64,000 nucleotides of DNA, taken from contig JAWZYV010013033.1 in NCBI GenBank assembly GCA_038373885.1, positions 62,001 to 126,000 of the forward strand, written 5' to 3'. This stretch comes from Cheiracanthium punctorium. Lineage: Eukaryota > Arthropoda > Arachnida > Araneae > Cheiracanthiidae. Shown piece after piece: positions 1-12,046 of the stretch. Made by a program: the position numbers and the translations under genes. How positions within the stretch are numbered: the first letter of the stretch is position 1; each line of letters starts with the position of its first letter. A model generated the notes under the pieces. The model had not been told where the DNA came from. It did no database searches and saw only the letters and a list, made by a program, of their open reading frames with translations.

Positions 1-1439
1 AAATTTCAAAGCAAAAGAAAAGTGTATTACTACGTTTATTGGGGGGAAAAAAAACATGCAATAATAATATCACAATCAGTAAAATTTTTTGTCATGTAAA
101 TGGAAATTTTGTATAAAAAGTGATTCAGTTTTCGAATGTAACAATTCACGATCAATTTTATTCTTGTTTAATCTATCTCATCCCTGTCTGAAATCCTCAG
201 AGTTTTCAAAAAATGTTATTCATAGTATTGTTTCTCAGCTCATTCATTTCCTGTTTTTTTTTTTTTTTTTACATTTTTGTACCCCTATAAACAGCTGCAG
301 CTAAGCCTTGCCTATTTTCTTTTCTTTTTTTTCCCAACAAATTAAAAAAATTACAAAAATTATACCTTTAAAATAAAACTAGATAGTTTCCTCAGAATGA
401 ATTAATGCAACGTTTCTATGTTGAAATGTGTGTAGGACCACATAAAAAAGATTGGTAACTATTTAAATGCAAACAGAAAAATAAAGCAGAACAAAAAAAG
501 TTGTTTATCTTAGAGTTAATAATTATTCAAAAAATATTTTGAATTGTTGGCCATATAACCTCCAGGCATGATTTTGAGCATCCTCCTGAAGTAGAGATAT
601 TTTACCCTCTACCATTAAGTGGTCAAATTTGCAAAATTACGAGAGACATACATTTCAGTAATGTGTGTTCATGCGCCCATGATTTCAGTATAATTTTAAA
701 AAACAGCATTGGGCTAGATCAAAGCAAATAGTACCTAATTCCGCTTTGTCAAACAAGAACAAAAATTGAACAAAATATTCGCAGAAAATGAAACGGAAGG
801 CATCTCGAAATGTTAGTGTGGACCACAGTCTGTTCCATCCTTTTCAATAAATAACTGAGCACTAAAATCATTCAAAAATAAGAAAAGGAAATTGAGACTT
901 TAGAAGAAAGTGACACAAACCTTTATACCTTAGAAGCCTCGCCTCAGTCTCATTCAATTAACACCAAAGCGCCGACACTTTTTGATGAATGGGCATCTTT
1001 TTTTGTTCCAGAGACATACAAAGTGTATGTATATTAGGTGCTTGTAAGCAGACAGACCTTGATGTTCTCTATTTACAATAAAAACAATTAAACCTACTCA
1101 CTTCGGAATCCTGCAGTAATATTATTAGAACTATCTCAAAACATTTCCATAATGAATGAGTCTTTCACCTAACTCTTGTATCTTCCGCGTGAACTTCTCG
1201 ATTGTAGCCAGCGGCTTTGTCTCAAATTCTCCGTTTTTCGGTACTCTTGGGCTAGACAGTCTCATTGTATTCATACATTTTCCCATGGAGGACGAGGATT
1301 CTGGGATGAGGTCTGTGGATCAGAAAGGGACTTAGGACTTCGGCAATGGGCAAAGGCATTGCCTGTGGGGAGTCGCACATCACATTGTGAAAAAGCTTTG
1401 AATTTTAGAAAGACATTGTTTCCATGGGTGCCAGATAGG
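1..1439. other. No gene recognised
   Basis: This AT-rich stretch contains homopolymer runs, short open frames and many stops. I see no recognisable protein motif, no exon with convincing splice sites and no terminal inverted repeats. It probably belongs to an upstream intron or flank of the FAM98 gene, but nothing here proves that. Confidence 0.4.
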
Positions 1440-3338
1440 AAGGCAAGTGGCAGTGGGGGATTGAGATTTGAGCCCGCCTACTCATCGGTATAGTAAACAT
1501 TTTTACAGCATACTGAACTTCTAAGTATTATTTTTGTGCTGAAAGTTAAGATGACCCCCATACACCTCTAAATTAGTACTCATATGAGAAACTATTATAA
1601 TTATTATTATTATTTTAAGTAGACAAAAATATTACCTGTTTGGATTCCTTTTTTTTTCATGCACTTTTTAAAATTTTAGAGTATGTGCTAAGTTACTACT
1701 TATTGGAATTTTATTATAATTACTCCAGTTCCGAGGCACATAAGGGTGTATGCCGAAGAAACAAAATCTGCATAACGGTCTTAGTACACAAATTAAAGTA
1801 AACTATCGCACCAAGGATTCGAAAAAATTTAGGATGATTCTTTATAAGCTGCACTACATACCGAAATAAAGAATAACACGTTCTTTTAAAATTTTCGATT
1901 TTAAAGAATTTTTTCTAAAAGTTTCGTAAATGATACAGGTTTATTGTTTATTTCAGTGTATAGTGCAGTTTCTAAAACATACATCCTAAAAATTTGAAAT
2001 ACTTGACATAATTAATTTTTTTTGTATTTGTGTACCAAAATTTCATGTTTTTTCTTCTGTTATTTCCGAACTACAGCGATAAGCTGAAAGTAGCTGTCAT
2101 TCAGTTGCCTTTAAACAGGGTTTAATTTCTATCCAAAAAAGTGCAAGAGCCCTAATTTTTTGTATTGCAATTTACAAAATTAATTACCTAATTTAAGGTA
2201 TTATTAAGGGAATTTTTGTTACCTCTGTATTAGTTTGCGATGTAATAAAATAAATATCAACAGAAACAATTACGATGGTAATTCAAATTTTAAATTTAGT
2301 GTAAAATTTCACCGAGAAAAAAGAAGTAGTGGAGCTGAGCTCCCATGCAAATTAAGCACTTCCTTTAAATACATGCAAGTATTTAGCACCCACGAAAACT
2401 TTTCTGTGGGTGCTTGAGATCTGACATACTATAAAAAAAAAACTGTCCCTCACTAAAATTTTATTTTCGAATTATGCAGTTGCAAAGCACTCGCCGTCAT
2501 CAGTGGCATGACTATACCGTTAGGGCAAGTAATGAATTCATTGGATAGGGTCCTTCCTCATTGTACAGAATCTCAACCAACATGTTGCAGTTCACTTTTT
2601 CTAGCTTTCTATTTGGGAAAGGCTCCCCTTCCGGCCGGGGGACCGTGGCTTTTGCCCGTTCTACCGCCCTATAGTTACGCCAGTGATTATCTCATCGAAG
2701 TTCCTCATGCGCATCTGAATTATAAAGGACATGGGTGCTCATATAGAGAAGTAGGTGGGGGCTCGGGTCCCTCCCTCTAGCCGTCGGTACAGTGAACATT
2801 TTTATATTAGCTAACCTTTTTTTCACTATTTCAGTACTAAAATGTTTGAAAGCGCGATTGCCAATGACCTTACAAATGCAAGAAATAACCCCTCCCCCCT
2901 CCCTCCACGTCTTAAAGTACTCATATGGACGTCCATGCTGAAGCAACCACATACATTTGGCCTCATTAAAGATTTTCTTTTACTTTTAAAATCTCACACA
3001 ACTAATAAGCAGATAAAGCATTTTAGTACTGAAATAATGCAAAAAGTTCACTATGCTTTACAAATATTCATATTACGTGACCGAATAATTGGGGCGGGGG
3101 GGGGGGGTCCCTCCTTGAGTGTAAATCACTGTGTTGGGGTTATCAGACGATTGCTGGTGCTCAGTATCCAACGTAATTTTTTTACAAGCCCGAAGCATCT
3201 ACATAAACGTCTTTTCCTAGCCCTTTCTGCGAACTTCAAAGTATGACTTGGCACTAAAATTCTGTGGGTGCTCCGCACCCACAGAATTTTTTCAGTGGGT
3301 GCTTGAGCCCCGGAGCACCCACGTAGTCGGCGCCACTG
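1440..3338. repeat. Decayed GC-richer repeat cluster ending in a hAT-like terminus
   Basis: Several modules recur within this block. A motif around 1450-1500 (G-rich run, then a segment ending in GTATAGTAAACATTTTTA) reappears at about 2750-2810. Part of the second copy (about 2790-2850) is found inverted at about 3005-3065. A short module with GTGGGTGCTTGAG occurs at 2385-2418 and again at 3283-3313. The right edge reads ...GGCGCCACTG at 3338, which resembles a hAT-type end. A CAGTGGCATGACTA motif at 2501 looks like a left end, but the 8 bp beside each end do not match. I could not assign a family or exact borders. Confidence 0.35.
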
Positions 3339-3409
3339 CACAGAGCGTAATGTAATTCTTATGAGTATCCCTGTAAAAGAACTATTTGTGATATATGCAT
3401 AAAAGGTAG

Positions 3410-3640
3410 CCTATAACACTCAGGGTCCTCCCAGTGTCTAAGAGGTTCTGCTCTCAAAACTGGAAGGCGGGAGGTGCCAGGTTCAAACTCCGGTCGCGCC
3501 TGTCGACCTAACCGCTCGCAGTTTTCCGTGTTTTTTTTCCAAAACCTCGCGAAAATACGGGCTAGGATCCCTTAGAAAATTCCACACAGAAGAATTCCCC
3601 ATATAGGCCTAGGACCATACAGGCCTAGTACTTTCAATCA
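3410..3640 (+). repeat. tRNA-like (SINE-like) module captured in Helitron copy 1
   Basis: On the plus strand the module has a B-box-like GGTTCAAACTCC at about 3480-3491 and an A-box-like TGTCTAAGAGG about 45 bp upstream. The spacing suits a tRNA-derived polymerase III promoter. The same module is present at 22771-22999 in the other Helitron copy, so capture preceded amplification of the family. The tRNA of origin cannot be named by eye. Confidence 0.45.
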
Positions 3641-3842
3641 GTGAAAAAAGTTTTAAAATCGGTTTAGTAGCTACAAAATTTCCATAGAGCGCAATGCATT
3701 AGCATTATTTTGAGTGTCTTTGTAAAAGAATTATTTATGTTATATGCTTGAAAGTTGCCTGTATATTAATCCAGGGCATAAGCTATCTTCATTACAAATT
3801 TTTCGAACCATTTTTCTGTGATTCAGTCAGAAACATCCAAAC

Positions 3843-4006
3843 ACATAAACCAGGGGCGTAGCCAGGCGTCGGGGGGATATCGGGATATATCCCCCCCCTC
3901 CCCCCCCCGAAATTTTTGGATTAGTGATGAAATTCCATCTATTTATACACATATAAGTTCATATCCCCCCCCGAAAAATTTTCCTGGCTATGCACCTGAC
4001 ATAAAC
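3843..4006. mobile_element. hAT-type MITE (148 bp) with perfect 8-bp target duplication
   Basis: The element runs 3851-3998, from CAGGGGCGTAGCCAGG to CCTGGCTATGCACCTG. It is flanked on both sides by ACATAAAC (3843-3850 and 3999-4006). The interior is C/G-homopolymer-rich and contains GGATATATCCC-type palindromes. The related Helitron copy at about 22560 has a single ACATAAAC and no insert, which is the natural empty site. A shorter relative lies at 34340-34419. Confidence 0.9.
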
Positions 4007-4859
4007 GTATACATTTATATTATTGATAGGATTTAGAAATTTACGAACTTTAAGAAGCACATCTGGACATTTCTTGGTACTTACGCATTATCCCGGCGGT
4101 CATTCCCGCCAAACTGCAAATGAGTTGCCAATCGTATTCAAAACCATTAATAATTTTATGATCCCGGCAAAAAATTGCATGTCTTGGCGGACCGCCGGGA
4201 TAATACGTAAGTACACTTTTCTTTATTTATGCTTTTTAATTTGGCGTAAAATCAACATAATTTCCATACTTATTTATGTTTTCCAAATGCATGCGATTTT
4301 GCAAATAGAATTTCTGCTTTATTTCAAAAGCATAAATCATTTTGTGCGGGCGATAAAACGGTTTTTAATTAATAGTTAGAAAAGTAATTAAAATTTCCGA
4401 ACCTCAGGTTCACTTTACCGAAGTCATGGGTCCAGGCATGCTCAAATTTTCAAAGCTCTGCTTTCTGTAGATTTGTCTGGAGAACATTCATTTTTATTAT
4501 TAGAGATAGATATATTTGGCATAAAACTGGGATAATTTCCAATTATTTAATGTTTTTCAGATGCACGCGCACACGCTTCTTTGTTGAAGTAATAGCATTC
4601 TTGTTAGCTCAAAACACGAATCATATGATACGGGCGAAACTCGCCAAGCATGGCAACGTAAAAACGGTTTTTAAATAATAATTAAAGAAGTAATTAAAAA
4701 TCTAAAATTCTATGTAGCCTATAACCTTCTCCAGGGTACCTTCTATATCTAAAACCAAAATTCATCATAATTTATTCGGCGTTTAAGGCATGAAGGTGTC
4801 ATAAACAAACAAACTCACTTTCGCATTTATATTAGTTAGGATGACCTAATATGATTTAC

Positions 4860-5077
4860 TATGACCTAATGGAACTATTTTGTAAATGTAAGGAGTTTTA
4901 CAATTAAAATGAACTGTTTCATTACTATTATTGGCAGATTTCTGGTAAACTGTGGTTTCAGGAGAGTTTTATTGAATTCTTATAACTTTGACATGAAGGT
5001 AGTTTAGAATTTTATTTTGCTCTGTTGCATATGTGTGAATTTTATATTTTTATCCAAACTTTTTCCATTAGGTCATA
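4860..5077. mobile_element. Small MITE candidate with 15-bp perfect terminal repeats
   Basis: TATGACCTAATGGAA at 4860-4874 is repeated as its exact reverse complement at 5063-5077. The 218-bp interval is AT-rich and non-coding. A partial extra copy (ATGACCTAAT) lies at 4841-4850, beside the Helitron terminus. The family is unknown and no unambiguous target duplication is seen. Confidence 0.45.
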
Positions 5078-5101
5078 CATGCTATTTATTTGAAGTTCTT
5101 G

Positions 5102-5390
5102 AGAAAATATCATCTTCATTGCACCCGTAAACTTTAATTATCGTGCTAAAATAATTTTTTATTTGATCTTCAATTAAATGCATCTTTCATTCTGCAGCAG
5201 CACTTAGAGGGGCCAGTTTCAATTTAATCAACAATTTTCTAGGCAGAAACACAAGGTTCGTAATGGTACCCCCTTCTCAAATATTATTGGAGTTGGAACA
5301 TGCGTTTAGTTAAAGATCAACTGAAAAAGCAATTTTAGTTCAATAATTAAAGTTTGGGGGTGCAATGTGCAAGATATTTTATGATGAGTG
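5102..5390. repeat. Foldback repeat with arms of about 85 bp
   Basis: About 5102-5188 and 5303-5390 are imperfect reverse complements. Both contain CATTGCACCC, AAACTTTAATTAT and a TTGATCTT-like block. The arms flank about 115 bp of unrelated AT-rich DNA. This is typical of a decayed foldback MITE; terminal bases and target site are uncertain. Confidence 0.5.
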
Positions 5391-5683
5391 ATTAGTGAAG
5401 CTGTATAATTTTAAGTATTAGATTTGCTTCCAACTTAATTTCTCTGATATTAATAATGCATAAATATGTTTGATTATTTTTCTTAAATTTGTTTATTATG
5501 CTTTATTTTAAATCTAAAGATTTTTCAAAATCTCTTTTTAGATTTTTTATGTACAGAATTGTTAGCAGCACGTATGTTGCATTCTACAAAAGATGTAAAA
5601 AATTCTATGGAGATAGAAGTGGTATTTATATATATATATATATATATTTTTTTTTTGTTCAAAGAATTGTTTGAAGTATAAAG

Positions 5684-5960
5684 GATGTCCCAAAAAAATG
5701 GTAAGATGCTTTAATTCTTTATTGGTTATTAATTTAAATCGAAAACATGTTCATTGTAAAGTAGGAAAAAAGTCTGTGTTAAGAAAATGTTTCTCTCATT
5801 AATTTTCAAAAAGTTATGCTTTTTTAAATATATATGACCCCAGTATAAAAATTCCCAGTTAGTAAAGTGCTCCATACACTAATGTGATGTACAAAATGTA
5901 ATATACAAAATTTGAGAATTATGTCCTGAAATGTGTCAGGTGACTATTTGCTACCGTACT
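5684..5960. mobile_element. Mariner-type MITE, left arm (GGATGTCCCAAAAA family)
   Basis: This segment matches the left arm of the complete MITE at 15774-16356. Shared blocks include GTCCCAAAAA, GCTTTAATTCTTTAT, CTCATTAATTTTCAAAAAGTTA and GTAAAGTGCTCCATACACTAATG. The matching right arm is not adjacent; a right arm of the same family lies at 13980-14185. The two may be ends of one element interrupted by the hAT at 6743-11031 and the pogo MITE at 12047-13630, or two broken copies. Confidence 0.55.
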
Positions 5961-6742
5961 CATGAATAGGTGACTATCTACATGTAAAAACAGCTAAAAA
6001 GTGACTTTTTTTGCTGTATCAATGCAATTTCTGTTTTTTGCCTAGAAGATTTCAGTGTAGGATATGTAACCACACTACCAACACCACGAGAATTGCTAAG
6101 TGTAATGCAACAGTGTCTGTCCAGAGATCTTGAGAATGTCTGTCCAAAACAGATAAGCTTGGTTATACTGGCTGTGTTGTTCTGTTGTAGTTCACCTCAG
6201 TAAAAGATGTCTTTCATAGTCAGAAAGTTGATAAAAACCTCAAAATTCCAAAATCATAATGCAACCAATTTTCAGGATGAAGCAGTGGTATATTATCCAT
6301 ATTGTTGCATTAACTGTGCTGTTTCGTTGGGTTCATATCAGAGTGTATGCTTGAAAGTCTGGAGAGTGTACAAAATTTAAGTGAAACACAAACTTACTAA
6401 TTGTTTTTATAAACTTCTCGAACAATCTTCAATGCCCTATTTAAAGGAATTCATAAGCAGTAATTCTATAGATAACGGGTTCTCAAATATTGCAATTTAC
6501 ATACAATAAAATTGTTTCATTTGTTAAAATTTCAGAATACTCAAGGTGAACCCTTGACTGTTCCACATCATACAACAATACCAAATTCATAAACAACTTT
6601 CAAAATGCAGCCTTGCAAAACAGGCAAAACAACAGTACTTCTGGCATCAAAATTATGCAAAACGATATTGTTCTCAATAGCTATTATTTGGTACAAGAGA
6701 CAGTTCAAGATGGATTTAGTAGGATGACCTACCTACTTATTT

Positions 6743-9700
6743 CAGAGTTGCCAACTCTCCCAATTTAGGCAGGAGACTCCCAATTTTTCATTAATCTAAA
6801 ACATCCCGATCATCAACTAAATTCAACTAAAGACATCCCAATTTTCAATAATTCGCAACTTTCTCTTTATTTCTATCATTTGTCCCTTGCAAAATGCATT
6901 TTTTTGGAGTTTAAAATGATTTTTTAAAAGTTTTATCTTATTCTAATGAATCATAACATCGCAGCTCTCCCTTGATCTACAGTGCTTACGCATCGCCAAG
7001 CGTGGCTGAATAAATCATTCGCAGTAAGCCAATGAGCATAAGTGTTGTTACTAGCCCATTGACGGATGAATGGTGCATTCGAAATGTACAAACAGTGGTT
7101 TGAAATAATGTGAGTAGTAAGGACCGAACACAAACGCATGCCTCTTTACAAACGCCCTCAGTAATAGAGATAGAACAATAAAAAAAATGTTCTTCATTTA
7201 CTGATATCGACTTGTTGCATTTCCTGTTCCCTATTAGCTCTAACATTATATGTCAATACTTGAGGAAACAGATAATTGCGTTATTCTAGACTGTCATAAC
7301 TGAAGTGTATTTTGGAGAAAAGTGATTACAACAAATGTTAAAAGACATCAACTTTTATTAAATGGCAATTTAACATGGCAAAAATATCACAGGCTATTAG
7401 TTATATAAGTACTGGCAAAAACTTGAAAAAAATTCCTTTTAAACTCATTAAGCATTCTGATTAATTGCTGTGTAAAACTACTTGAAATAACTGCTAAAAA
7501 TATGGTCAGACTTTCTTTAAAAAAAAAAAAAAAAAATGCTTTTAATCTTCAGAAATTCAATTTGTAAAAGAACCATTCAAAAAAACATAGTCCAGCAAAA
7601 CAGGATCAACCTGCGATGTTCTTGTTCAAAAGGGCTTTATCTAGTATTTACTTTGCATTAATTTAAAAGAGCTTAGTTAAAATGAACTTCTATTTAATTT
7701 AAAACATCTTATTAGTCACTATAATTTCTGCACATTCAATTTCTAAAGCATTTAAAATCAAACTTTTCTTTTTGCTAATTCTAATAATTCCATAAAAGAA
7801 ACTGCTTTAAATTTAAGAAAAATATTTTTACTGCACTGCCTGCCGTTCCTGTCATAGTCGCTCTGCCGGCTAGACTGTCGTAGTTGATACTGCTTACCTG
7901 TGGCCTTTAACTTCTTGCGCCACCGATCACAAGTGTTCTGCCTTTTATTTACCGGAGCATCAGTGATGAACTCAATCTTTTTGCTTCTCACCTAACATGG
8001 AGTTTACTGAGCCCCCGAGGCACGCTTCTGATTGGACGAACGGCATTCAGGAGCTTCCTGCGGGCAATGCGAATGGCTCCAACCAACCACTACACTGATT
8101 CAAGATGGCGGTTATTTTGAAATGCGAGACATGCGCTGTACTTCGGAGAAAAGCAGGTGGTAGGTAATTTTTAAACGCTTTAAGCTTAATTAAAGCATTT
8201 ATATAATTAAAAATAATTTATTTGTGTTAAGGAAAAAACTAAGCCATTTAAAGCCTTCAATTTTAAACTTTTGTTGCAGCTTTTAGAATCTCACAAAAAT
8301 CCAGTTAAGTTTTAATGATTTAATAAAAATAAGCATAAGAGATGGGAAACAAAGTTGTTCACAAATCACTTATTTGGGACATTTTCAACTTATGAAGAAT
8401 AGCCTGCTAAATTTAATTTAATTATGTCTATGAAGAAAGGAAAATATGCTTGCATGTTTCAAAAGTCGTATAGAGTGGACTTTCCCTGCATTACTTCCTC
8501 AAGGAGAGGTAGCGTGTTCGCAGTGTTTACCGTTTGTAAGTGTGATTTTTCTACGGTGGAAGATCGGATGTTGTGAAGCACATGGGCACAAAGAAAAAGA
8601 CTTTTCATCTTGTGTCGGAAAAAATGAAAAGTTAAGTTTTTGCGTGGATACAAGTGATCACAAAGTTATAAGAGCTGAATGTTTATTTAATCGTTTTTAC
8701 TAGAATGCAATCTACCACTGAATGCATCCGATCGTGCTGGAGCTTTATTTTAAAAAATGTTCCCCGACAGTGATATCGCTAAAAACTATACGTGTGCCAG
8801 GGCGAAAACATCAGTAATTGTAAAAGAAATGGCTAGCGAAAGCAAATCTTCTGTTGTTGAGTGTTTAAAAATGGGAGTGTTTAGCATTTCCACTGATGGA
8901 AGCAACAATAGTAATTCAAAACTATATCCTATTGTTGTATGCTTCTTTAACCCAAAATCATCACATTGAAAATAATTTGCTGTGTGTGCCCTGTTTAGAA
9001 GGGGAATCAACAGGCTATAATATGGCACAGCTGATTCTTTCAACTTTAAAGGAAAATAACATTCCTTCCGAAAATTGCTTAGCCCTTGGTGCAGATAATG
9101 CACCAGTTATGGTTGGAGCAGTATGGAATAATGCACCAGTATGGTTGGAAAAGAGCTCCAAAAGAAAAGAGAAGCTACAAACATTTCAGCAATTACATAA
9201 TGCTGAGATTTAAAAAAAAATTAAAACCAGTATGTACTCTATGTTAATCTCTAGAAAAATGTCTAACCAGAGTAATTGAACTGTGGAATCCTCTTTCTTT
9301 TTTTAAAGAGGAAGGATGTGACCTTAAAAATGTTAGTTCAAATTGTAAAATAGTGCACACAGTAAAAAAAGTTTCTTCTATAACTGCTGTAGAGAAACCC
9401 AGAAAAAGTACGTCAACAAAAGAGATTAGTTTGGGCAGTGCTTTTGCAATAGCTGCTGAAAAGAAATCTGACAAAATCAACAAAATTCAATCCAATAGTT
9501 CAACAAAAGAAGCAGGTTTGTCCTGCTCTTCTGCTAAAACTGTAGATGAATGCAAAAAATGTGGCTCGTCTGACCAGCACATCAGGATGAAAACACAAAG
9601 CTGATGGTAAAAGTTATTCAGAAAAAATGTCTGTTGTAAAACAGTTAAAGCAAATTTTGTCGCGTGTAGAAAGATTATTCATGTTTTTCTCATCTGTCAT

Positions 9701-11031
9701 AAACAAAGCTTTCTGTTTATTTCTGTTTTCTGTTCTGCCATCTATTAATGTACCTAATACAATTTTGCAATCCCTAGTGCCAATGTTGCATAAGTTACAT
9801 TCAATAATTAGTAATTTCTGCAAATTGGTAATGCTGCTCTTCTTTCTAACATATTGTGAAAATTTGTTAAACCCACCATCATTCTGAATGCAAGTTCACT
9901 CTATCAAGGTGTATTATAATGAAACAGAAAACCAAAAGAATGATGGTGATTTATGTGTGAGAGCAGCTACTAATCAATTAGTAGAACAGCTTTCGGACGA
10001 TAAAAAAAAGTTATTTTGCCACCATGTCAGAAAATATTTCTATTGTGTATATGATTACATATTACTTAAATTTCCCATCAAATATGAACTAGCTTTTCAT
10101 GCTAAAGTTTTAGATCTGTCTGTGTTCCCAAATGCATCCTTTTCTGATGTGAAGTTTTTGTTTTGAAGAAATTTCCTGCTGTACTTCTATTAGTTTTTAA
10201 TGATGATTGTGATGTAGATGTTTAACTGACATTTTACAGACACAATTCTGCACTTTGCAAGTAGAAAACATAGATGAAATTTTGCAGTCTTCAGGAATTG
10301 ATTTCCAATTGGAGAACTAAAGGATTATGATAGGTCACTGAAGTACAAAGAATTATCAAAAATAATGCTGGCTATTTTGACAATTCCACACAGTAATGCT
10401 GAGTGTGAAAGGATTTTCAGTGTTGTGAGTAAAATACAAAATAAGTTTAGATCAAATATTAGTAATGACATGCTAGAAAAACTTATGCTGGCAAAAGCAA
10501 CTACTCTTCAAGGAGATTGTCATGAGCAAGTATTTGGTCCATCGTTTCTGAAAAAAAAGCCAAATCTGCAATTATTAATGCAAAGCAGCTAAAATTTGAT
10601 TAGAAATGTTTATATGCTTTTATTATAGTTTAAATTACTTTCATCCAATCCAACCATCTTTTTTGAAAAAGCAAAATCTGCAACTACGATTAATGGTTAG
10701 CAACTAAATTGTTACAAATGTTTATTCTTGTAGTATTGAATTAATTGTTCTGGTATCTATGTATTCCAACTGTATTTTAAATTAGTTTTTCCGAATTTCT
10801 CCCATCCTTTTTTAAAAAGCAAAATCTGCAACTATGATTAATGTAAAACTGAAAATTGTTAATTAGAAATGCTTATTCTAGCATAATTGAAATAATTATT
10901 CTTATGGTTATGTATTCTCATTGTATTTTGAATTTGCTTATCAATAGCTTTTTTGTAATTGTTAAAAAAATAGGGTCTTTTGACGAAAAAAAAATCTCCT
11001 GATTTTTGCTTTTGCTAGGTTGGCAACTCTT
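6743..11031 (+). mobile_element. hAT element, about 4.3 kb, decayed
   Basis: The left end is CAGAGTTGCCAACTCTCCC at 6743. The right end, read on the minus strand from 11031, is AAGAGTTGCCAACCTAG. The eight flanking bases are ACTTATTT (6735-6742) and AGTTATAT (11032-11039), six of eight identical, as expected for an old hAT 8-bp duplication. A transposase pseudogene lies inside at 8424-10592. The region before it (6760-8420) and after it (10600-11000) is non-coding. Just inside the right end, the segment CAAAATCTGCAACTA.GATTAATG recurs around 10670 and 10820, a partial internal duplication. Confidence 0.75.
8424..10592 (+). pseudogene. hAT transposase pseudogene
   Basis: The best start is the ATG at 8424. 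The N-terminus resembles a BED-type zinc finger, with a Cys-x-Cys pair (VCKCDFS) and a broken GTKKH-like end. The middle part (about 8757-9200) has FPDSDIAKNY, a STDGSNN block resembling the first catalytic Asp region, and LGADNAPVM. The C-terminus (10365-10592) carries the hAT dimerisation signature HSNAECERIFSVVSKIQNK. Several frameshifts and stops, for example near 8565 and 8967, break the frame. hAT transposases cut and paste DNA between 8-bp target duplications; this copy cannot make an intact enzyme. It is related to the second hAT at 46690-49047 (FPDSEIAK in the same position). Confidence 0.85.
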
Positions 11032-12044
11032 AGTTATATCTTTCAGGGAGTTTTCTAGAAAGTTTTGAAGAAATCTAGTAAAAGAAAGCAAGCAGTACAG
11101 ATCCCTTTTTTAAAAATCATGCTAGATATTGGTAATTTTGGTGAAATATTCACAAAATTAGCTCCAATAAGTCCCTAAAACTACCAGCTAAGCAGTATTG
11201 CCAATATATGACAAAAACCACTAACACTTATGTTGAAGAGGTTCTCGATTAATCATGCCCACTTCATTTTGTGAGTAGTATGTGTGACAACAAAATGCAA
11301 ATCTTTAACAAATAACAATTTTTGTTACTAATAACAGTAGTAAAGCGATAAAACTGAAACAGGCACCTCATGCCAACTATGTGAAAAGGGCTTATGACCT
11401 GTGCATGGCAACTAGTTATAAATGCAAACAGAAAAATGGGAAAAGGACCTTTTACTGACCTTATATAGCTGGCTAAAGTGCTGATTAGTATAAGTCTCTT
11501 CTGAGGAGATGAGAAAAATGCAACTTCTGACTGGCTTGCCATCCAGAGCTTTGAAACTGAAGGACTGTACTTGAGCAACATTCTGAACGCAGAGGGGAGC
11601 AGAATGTAAGGTCCGTGAGTCTGTTGCAATGCTATCCTATGTGAAAATTAAATGTCCCTAATTTGCATTCTAGTTAACAGATCTACATTCAACAAAATAT
11701 CACTAATTATTTAATGCATAGAACACGAATTTTAATCTCTGTATAAGCAGATCACCCTAAAAATTCATAACAATATTAATACTTATTAGTGGTAATGTAT
11801 GCTTCATGAAAATTGGTACATTTGTGTGCTTGTAAAATGAGATATTTTTTCCTTACCATATTTATTAAATAAATTTTTTTTTTTTTTAAATTTTGGTTAT
11901 TGATTTATTTTTTATGCTCATAATAATTTTATGAAGACTTGTGTTACTAACACCATGATCTATAATCGGCATATATCTTGATCTCGGCTTATATGTAGTT
12001 TTGAGAGAGTTTACTGTGTTTTGCATTTTATGTTTAACTTAAGA
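11032..12044. other. No feature seen
   Basis: The interval is AT-rich and non-coding, with only short chance frames. It may be interior sequence of the interrupted mariner-type element whose arms lie at 5684 and 14185, but I found no coding similarity to support that. Confidence 0.35.
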
Positions 12045-12046
12045 TA

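Larger units (their letters stand above)
3339..4841 (-). mobile_element. Helitron copy 1, reverse orientation, 3' end missing
   Basis: The sequence is the reverse complement of most of the Helitron at 21675-23603. Its 5' terminus (TCCTAACTAATATAAATGCG, minus strand) lies at 4841 next to an A/T flank, as expected for Helitrons. The 3' end is lost: at 3338/3339 the match stops where a hAT-like terminus abuts. No Rep/helicase coding remains, so this is a non-autonomous copy. Both copies share an internal pair of 25-base inverted segments (here about 4078-4102 and 4189-4213) containing ATTATCCCGGCGGTC, a tRNA-like module and about 160-bp degenerate internal repeats. A 148-bp hAT MITE has inserted at 3851-3998. 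Confidence 0.8.

Noticed and set aside
1176..1493. 105-codon open frame
   Set aside because: It overlaps a non-coding repeat module also found near 2750, has no recognisable motif, and its codon pattern does not persist in the other copy.
2501..3338. Possible complete hAT with CAGTGGC ends
   Set aside because: The ends look similar, but the flanking octamers (GCCGTCAT and CACAGAGC) do not match and the sub-terminal sequence is not inverted, so the two termini are probably from different elements.
3470..3500. Functional tRNA gene
   Set aside because: A- and B-box-like motifs exist, but no cloverleaf with a plausible anticodon stem and acceptor stem could be drawn; it is better read as a SINE head.
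6000..6130. Mariner-like C-terminal peptide (GYVTTLPTPRELL)
   Set aside because: It is a short plus-strand similarity only, placed at the wrong end for the bracketing MITE arms, with no catalytic motif upstream.
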